DNA from: Paenibacillus profundus
GTDB taxonomy: Bacteria; Bacillota; Bacilli; Paenibacillales; Paenibacillaceae
Length of the DNA stretch: 64,000 nucleotides
NCBI RefSeq assembly: GCF_021369635.1
Contig: NZ_JAJNBZ010000002.1
Span: 217,024-281,023, forward strand
Direction: 5' to 3'
The position numbers and the translations under genes are program-made. Below the pieces are notes generated by a model. It did not search any database and had not been told where the DNA came from. It saw nothing but the letters and a program-made list of their open reading frames with translations. Positions 59,797 to 64,000 of the stretch are shown piece after piece. The stretch's first letter is position 1; the number at the start of each line of letters is the position of its first letter.

Positions 59797-60477
59797 TTAT
59801 TTGTTTGGAAACATTAGCTTTATCATGTTAACTATTCGTTCTTTTTCCTCGGTTGTGAGTGACTTACCATCAAATTTAATACTTGGTCTATTCATAAACT
59901 CTAGTATTTCTCCTGTCTCAACAGTTACATACTGATTATATTTAGAGAACCTTTCTGCTAAATCAGCTATTTGGTCTCTAACATCGTTTAAATAATTCCA
60001 TGTATCCTCGCTTACTTCTGACAAGTCTTCAAGTAAGCTCGAAGGAGTGACAATATAATTTGTAATTCCAACTTCGTTTACAAAATTTTGCATGGCCCTT
60101 TTGAAGCTTGGATCTCCGATTACTTCATCACGAAAATTATCAGCATCTTTACTCAAGATTTTAATGTCTTTTGCAATTTCTTCATATTCTACTTCTTTAG
60201 AAAAACGCTCTAGTTCTTCGTGACTGTAATAATGCTCTTCTGTAGTTGGAAGTTCTAAAATTGATACACCGAGGGCGCGGCAAATTTTTATTTGGGTTGG
60301 CATCGGTGGAAGATTTCTTTTTCCGTTTTCTAATTGGGATAAGTAAGAATGAGATAACCCAGACTCTTGCGCTAATTGAACCAATGTAAGTCCCTTCTCC
60401 TTTCTTTTTTGTTTTATAAAGTTCCCAAATTCCTCTGATATTTCTTTTAAATTTTCGTCAATATTTTTATGTTCCAT
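59797..60477 (-). CDS. XRE-family phage repressor (CI-like)
   Basis: The 226-residue protein has an N-terminal helix-turn-helix (FIKQKRKEKGLTLVQLAQES, LSHSYLSQLENGKR). A mostly helical C-terminal part of 150 residues has no peptidase or ImmA-target signature that I recognise. It is divergent from the Cro-like gene and separated by four operator-like repeats, the classic layout of a lysogeny switch. It should hold the prophage silent by binding these repeats. Confidence 0.85.
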   Translation of the reverse strand: MEHKNIDENLKEISEEFGNFIKQKRKEKGLTLVQLAQESGLSHSYLSQLENGKRNLPPMPTQIKICRALGVSILELPTTEEHYYSHEELERFSKEVEYEEIAKDIKILSKDADNFRDEVIGDPSFKRAMQNFVNEVGITNYIVTPSSLLEDLSEVSEDTWNYLNDVRDQIADLAERFSKYNQYVTVETGEILEFMNRPSIKFDGKSLTTEEKERIVNMIKLMFPNK

Positions 60478-60509
60478 TTATAATCACCCACTTTTATTAT
60501 AACCAAAAA

Positions 60510-60600
60510 TGTTACAAAGTAAAACAAATGTTAGCTGGATGTTGCAAAGTGATAAATTCCGATCTATAATGTAACACAGTAACAATGTTGCAAAGTGAAA
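60510..60600. promoter_or_regulatory. Lysogeny-switch operators and early promoter
   Basis: Four related repeats, TGTTACAAAGTAA (60510-60522), TGTTGCAAAGTGATA (60540-60554), TGTAACACAGTAACA (60570-60584) and TGTTGCAAAGTGAAA (60586-60600), lie between the divergent repressor and cro-like genes. TTGCAA (60542-60547), 17 nt and TATAAT (60565-60570) form the rightward promoter inside them. Confidence 0.75.
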
Positions 60601-60609
60601 GGTGGTATT

Positions 60610-60825
60610 ATGAAAATTTTGGTGAAGGATTTCAAACTGCTTAATAAACTTCTAGTTCTTAACGGCTTTTCTAAACGTTCATTTGGTATTGCTTTAGATG
60701 TCTCCTCAACTACAATGTCTCAGATTTGTAATGGTAAAAGGAATCCGAGTCCGAGAATTGCAAAGCTAATTTGTGAAGAATTGAAAGTGGCATTTGATGA
60801 TGTATTCGAAGTTGTCACCGAATAG
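60610..60825 (+). CDS. Cro-like XRE-family regulator
   Basis: A 71-residue single helix-turn-helix protein (LNGFSKRSFGIALDVSSTTMS, QICNGKRNPSPRIAKLICEE). ATG 60610 follows AAAGGTGG; a GTG five codons earlier is less likely. It is the first gene of the rightward early operon and overlaps none of the operators. By position it opposes the repressor at 59797-60477 and promotes lytic growth. Confidence 0.82.
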   Translation: MKILVKDFKLLNKLLVLNGFSKRSFGIALDVSSTTMSQICNGKRNPSPRIAKLICEELKVAFDDVFEVVTE

Positions 60826-60863
60826 TTCTGGTAGTTACAGCCATAAGAGGGAGGGGTGTAACC

Positions 60864-61187
60864 TTGGAATCATCTCCTGTATTTAAAGTGATTGTAGACC
60901 AAGCCTTTGTTCAACGACTTGCGAAAGAAGAGGTCATACGCATTGTCGAAGAAGCTGGCGGCGGTACGTGGTGGGATTTAAAGCGGCTCGAAGCAGAAAC
61001 ATGCCGTAAACGGGACTGGCTTATTGACAACATTCTTCTGAACCCGAAATTCAAGGAAGAGATGAAGCTTATCTCAAACGGCCGAGAAGGTGGCCGCTGG
61101 ATGTTCAGGGCTGCAGGAATGAAGGCATTCTTGGACAAGCATTTTCAGGAGCTTAATGGCAAGCAACGACGTTCAGGTGTGGGGTGA
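60864..61187 (+). CDS. DUF771-family phage protein
   Basis: A 107-residue protein from a TTG start served by GGGAGGGGTG. It has a conserved WWDLKRLEAETCRKRDWLID core and WMFRAAGMKAFLDKHFQ near the end, the signature of DUF771 proteins encoded just after cro in many Gram-positive phages. The predicted fold is a helix-turn-helix-like excisionase or adaptor, so DNA binding is plausible. The molecular role is not established. Confidence 0.75.
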   Translation: MESSPVFKVIVDQAFVQRLAKEEVIRIVEEAGGGTWWDLKRLEAETCRKRDWLIDNILLNPKFKEEMKLISNGREGGRWMFRAAGMKAFLDKHFQELNGKQRRSGVG

Positions 61188-61334
61188 ATCTGAATAAGTG
61201 AACATTTAATAAATGGCTATCGTTTTGGTCGATAGCGGACTAATGGCAAGAGGGGTGTCCAAACTTGGACAGACCATGAAATAAGGTGTCCTCAATTTTG
61301 AGGAGGCCCTTACCAAGCAGAAAGGAGAGAGGAT

Positions 61335-62135
61335 ATGAACAAAGATCAATTCAATACGTCCATGGATAACTGGATGGACAAGCAGAAGAAACAAGCAAGC
61401 AGTATTTATCCGGTTGAGCAAAAGATGGTTCCATTCAACGGAACTGAGATTTTAGGAGTTAAAGCGAATGATGGAAAGGTATATATAGGCGTTCGTTGGA
61501 TTTGTAACGGAATCGGCCTCACAGAGGATCAAGCAAGGAATGAGCGGAGCCGAATTCAGAGAGATGTTGTCCTTCAAAAAGGGGGGCGAAATTTAACCCT
61601 CCCTACAAACGGCGGGAATCAAGATGTTTTAGTTATCGAGCTTGAATTTCTTCCGTTGTGGCTGGCTAAGATTTCAATCACTCCGAACATGCAGGAACGA
61701 CAACCAGAAGTTGCAGACCGCTTGATTGAGTACCAATTGAAGGCAAAGGATGTACTGGCGGCCGCTTTCTTGCCGCAGGAGACATATAATCCTTATGCAA
61801 TCGAGGATGCAGTAATTGCTTCTATGAAGGGCCTTAAAGAAGTAAAAGCCCAAATAGCTGAAACCCGGCAAGAAGTGAGCGAAATTAAGCATGTGGTGGA
61901 TAGTGAAGTATGGCTGACCGAGATACAAAAATCAGAAATCAAAAGGCTTGTCATGTCCCGAATTGCAGCACTCAGAAGAATGGGATATGAAACTGCTCAT
62001 TACCAAGGATTATACAGCGCGTTGAACACTCACTTTGGAGTTGGGAAATACGACAAAATACCACGTAAGGATTTTGCTGTGGCCTCGGATTTTGTTCGCG
62101 GCTGGTCTCCTAAACGGGAAGTCGCTAGGGAATGA
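61335..62135 (+). CDS. Phage antirepressor with P22_AR N-terminal and ORF6C-like domains
   Basis: The 266-residue protein has a P22 antirepressor N-terminal domain (MVPFNGTEILGVKANDGKVY, VRWICNGIGLTEDQARNERS, LPLWLAKISITPNMQ). A coiled-coil follows, then an ORF6C-like C-terminal domain (EIQKSEIKRLVMSRIAALRR, HFGVGKYDKIPRKDFAVASD). AGGAGAGAGG precedes the ATG. Antirepressors bind phage repressors and trigger induction. Its stop overlaps the next small gene (ATGA). Confidence 0.87.
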   Translation: MNKDQFNTSMDNWMDKQKKQASSIYPVEQKMVPFNGTEILGVKANDGKVYIGVRWICNGIGLTEDQARNERSRIQRDVVLQKGGRNLTLPTNGGNQDVLVIELEFLPLWLAKISITPNMQERQPEVADRLIEYQLKAKDVLAAAFLPQETYNPYAIEDAVIASMKGLKEVKAQIAETRQEVSEIKHVVDSEVWLTEIQKSEIKRLVMSRIAALRRMGYETAHYQGLYSALNTHFGVGKYDKIPRKDFAVASDFVRGWSPKREVARE

Positions 62136-62230
62136 CACTTGAACACCTGGCCCGCATTTGGTTCGACCGTAGTCCTCTGCAGCATACAATCATCGTCAAA
62201 AATATTATTCGAAGGGAACGAAATGCATGA
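62132..62230 (+). CDS. Very small overlapping phage gene (32 residues)
   Basis: An ATG overlaps the antirepressor stop (ATGA), and the stop again overlaps the next ATG (ATGA). This double coupling is the main support. The peptide (MTLEHLARIWFDRSPLQHTI start, basic end) has no recognised family. It could instead be a translational bridge. Confidence 0.45.
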   Translation: MTLEHLARIWFDRSPLQHTIIVKNIIRRERNA

Positions 62231-63147
62231 AAACACTATCGAAAGCTGAATTGAAAATGCAGTTAACGGCATGGGCTAAACAAGCAAATGAGAAAGGAAA
62301 TGAGTTCTTGAAGCATAAGGATAAGGCGAGCCTGAAAGCTTGTGTTTCTAACATTAACATTCTTCGCTCATTCATCACTGTGTTTGTTAGATCGTTGTCG
62401 CCAGACGAGGCTGTTCTTGCAGATACGCATACTAAACATCTTAATGAAATATACGATTTCGAGAAAATGCGCAGCTTGCCATCTTACAATGCATTGGATC
62501 CGTTGGCAGTACTTCGTATTCACCATCGAAAGCTAAGTAAATTGAGTTCAGGATTTCACATTGCTAAAGAGCCTCTGAGAAAGTTACTGAGAGAGTTGAA
62601 GGAAATCGATTTATTGGCAAGGGAACAACCTGAATATTCAGTCGATTTCGAACCATCAATCGTCGTATACAGGGATAGTATTAAAGAATTGCTGGCTCAG
62701 GGGTTGGTTAGTAACGATTTGGATCACTGGGAACTTGTTGAGGTGTTATTTTCAAGCGGACGCACAGTGAAGCGGGATGATTTTTTACAGGTAATTACGA
62801 TAGATAAATCTCGGAAATGCTGGGACGGCAGCCTAATAGAGCCATATGAAAAGAGAGTTGCAGGTATTCCGGAAGAGATTGATTTCAATACCTTCAAGGA
62901 TCTCATTCTTAAAAAGCGAATTGAAGCGGATTATGACGATTATCTCCATGATAGCTGGATGATTCATTTCTTCAAAGTTAAAGAGGAATATGAACGACAA
63001 ACAGGTGAGAAGGCAATAGATCCATTCCAAGTCCTTGAGGACATCACTGGTAAGCCAGTGCAGACATTTACGGCCGAATTTGATGAATATGGCGACGTGG
63101 TTAGTATGACACCCAATAAACCAAATTTAAAGGCTGTAAAAGAATGA
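62227..63147 (+). CDS. Hypothetical phage early protein
   Basis: A 306-residue soluble protein, mostly helical and highly charged, with no motif I can assign. Segments such as AELKMQLTAWAKQANEKGNE and LHDSWMIHFFKVKEEYERQT are typical of coiled helices. Its ATG overlaps the preceding small gene and GAAGGGA lies upstream. It belongs to the rightward early operon between antirepressor and the next unknown gene. A role in phage replication or host takeover is only positional inference. Confidence 0.7.
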   Translation: MKTLSKAELKMQLTAWAKQANEKGNEFLKHKDKASLKACVSNINILRSFITVFVRSLSPDEAVLADTHTKHLNEIYDFEKMRSLPSYNALDPLAVLRIHHRKLSKLSSGFHIAKEPLRKLLRELKEIDLLAREQPEYSVDFEPSIVVYRDSIKELLAQGLVSNDLDHWELVEVLFSSGRTVKRDDFLQVITIDKSRKCWDGSLIEPYEKRVAGIPEEIDFNTFKDLILKKRIEADYDDYLHDSWMIHFFKVKEEYERQTGEKAIDPFQVLEDITGKPVQTFTAEFDEYGDVVSMTPNKPNLKAVKE

Positions 63148-63202
63148 GCATCCCAATTGATGATAGCAAATGACAACGAATTTAGATTAGGAGGGAAAGG
63201 AC

Positions 63203-63694
63203 ATGCCAACCACAACTAAAGCTTACATCGACTTAGAAAATCTTGTTCCAACTATAACCGAAGGAGGAAAGCCAGTTCCATTCAATTCTTTCATGACGGG
63301 GTGTTCAGATGAATTTCTGTTTGATAACGACATAAAGAACCTGCTTCATGCAGCAGAGAGAGATGACGTATTTTGGGGCGACGTTAAAGACTATGTATCA
63401 CCGATTGTCGGCCGTGTACTGGAATATGCTGCTGAGGAGAAACCAGCTATGTACCGTGACATGATGTGCATGATTGTTAGTGAATACGAACGTTTCAAAG
63501 AGATGTATGATTCAGAACGGAACGAGGAAATTGTTGAGGTTAAAGCTGACGGATCGAATTTAAAACTTGCCCTCGAAGAGCTTGATTCACACTTGAAGGC
63601 GGGTTATCAAGTCGAGAAAATAACTTATCCGGGCGGTGCTTGGTACACCATTGAATTAAAAAGAAAAGAAGCACCTGCAGAAGTAAGCGTATAG
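63203..63694 (+). CDS. Hypothetical phage early protein with DUF-like C-terminal strand motif
   Basis: A 163-residue acidic protein with AGGAGGGAAA upstream of the ATG. The first 100 residues are helical (LHAAERDDVFWGDVKDYVSP). The last 45 (LDSHLKAGYQVEKITYPGGA WYTIELKRK) read as a beta-strand pair, like small phage modules that follow a helix. No function is recognised. It lies in the early operon. Confidence 0.65.
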   Translation: MPTTTKAYIDLENLVPTITEGGKPVPFNSFMTGCSDEFLFDNDIKNLLHAAERDDVFWGDVKDYVSPIVGRVLEYAAEEKPAMYRDMMCMIVSEYERFKEMYDSERNEEIVEVKADGSNLKLALEELDSHLKAGYQVEKITYPGGAWYTIELKRKEAPAEVSV

Positions 63695-63823
63695 AACCCT
63701 TCACCTTAACCAACCTTGGCCGGGACGTTAAGGAAGAAAAAAACAAATTTAGGTGCCCTTTGCGCATCATTATACATAATTGATTCTTGTTGCGCAAGGG
63801 GCCATTACGGGAGAGTGTAAAGT

Positions 63824-64000
63824 ATGGAAGCAAACATGGGGGCACATAAGATCGGTATGTCTATAGATAGTCAGTTAGAGCAAGGCGTGATGGAAGTGAT
63901 CCGGAAGATTGCAAGTGTTAAATACTTGGAAGAAAGGCCGGAAACACTGAATGACTACCTAGATGAAATGCAATTAGCCCTGAGCGCTGCAAGTGATGCT
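63824..64000 (+). CDS. Hypothetical phage protein, start only (partial)
   Basis: Fifty-nine codons from ATG 63824 (GGGAGAG upstream) are open to the end of the window. The sequence (DSQLEQGVMEVIRKIASVKY, then NDYLDEMQLALSAASDA) is helical and acidic. No family can be assigned from the fragment. The 130 bp before it contain no other gene; two GTGCC/GCGCAA repeats there may mark a promoter. Confidence 0.6.
   Translation, partial: MEANMGAHKIGMSIDSQLEQGVMEVIRKIASVKYLEERPETLNDYLDEMQLALSAASDA

Noticed and set aside
63144-63176. Nine-codon ATGA-overlapping frame after the 306-residue phage gene
   Set aside because: Too short and without support beyond the overlap.
1-64000. CRISPR arrays, rRNA genes or replication origins
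   Set aside because: No regularly spaced repeat-spacer series, rRNA-like segments or DnaA-box clusters were seen in the window.

Overview
The window looks like a chromosome segment of a Paenibacillus-type Firmicute. Core genes average close to 50% G+C, ribosome binding sites are strong AGGAGG types, solute-binding proteins are lipoproteins, S-layer-homology and copper-amine-oxidase-like cell-wall domains occur, and many proteins have the familiar Paenibacillus or Listeria look. No species can be named from the sequence alone.

Layout. 1-32.3 kb is ordinary chromosome. It holds the end of a sugar-binding lipoprotein; an ECF sigma factor fused to a large papain-fold-like domain; an FAD oxidoreductase; a secreted 5'-nucleotidase; and nrdA/nrdB, a class I ribonucleotide reductase behind a promoter with two NrdR boxes, a cobalamin riboswitch and a terminator. 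A manganese catalase follows. Next comes a complete beta-1,2-glucan (sophorooligosaccharide) utilisation locus: an ABC importer divergent from a GH3 beta-glucosidase and a GH94 1,2-beta-oligoglucan phosphorylase, a LacI regulator, and four copies of one palindromic operator between the divergent promoters. After that are a degenerate IS1595-type transposase-like gene under a LexA-box promoter, a CBM9-like/transglutaminase pair, NamA-type old yellow enzyme, a lipase-like hydrolase, fRMsr, and a class III hybrid-cluster protein behind a perfect Fnr site.

32.4-53.3 kb is a graveyard of phage-derived elements at tRNA-Thr(CGU). The 3' half of the tRNA plus flank (86 bp, one mismatch) is repeated at 40.2 kb. 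Both copies are followed by an integrase C-terminal remnant, and each element is bracketed by its own paired 8-bp arm-type repeat (CATCTACC for the first, CTTCTAAC for the second). This shows tandem integration followed by deletion. What survives is a lysis cassette (XhlA-like protein, nonsense-mutated holin, frameshifted amidase), secreted proteins, an SOS-controlled WYL/YolD cassette, a GntR-ABC operon, and three paralogous type I toxin-antitoxin loci of the TxpA/BsrG holin-like family at about 37.7, 43.2 and 51.3 kb. A two-component/ABC/FtsX/serine-hydrolase module (43.7-50.9 kb) and an Amidase_2 endolysin complete the region.

53.7-58.5 kb returns to chromosome-like genes: L,D-transpeptidase, a CPBP protease gene with an in-frame stop, a two-component system and meso-diaminopimelate dehydrogenase. 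From 58.6 kb to the end is the left end of a seemingly intact prophage: integrase, CI/Cro-like divergent switch with four operator repeats, DUF771 protein, antirepressor and early genes. It carries the same paired-arm signature (TGACCATA twice, 11 bp apart) beside int.
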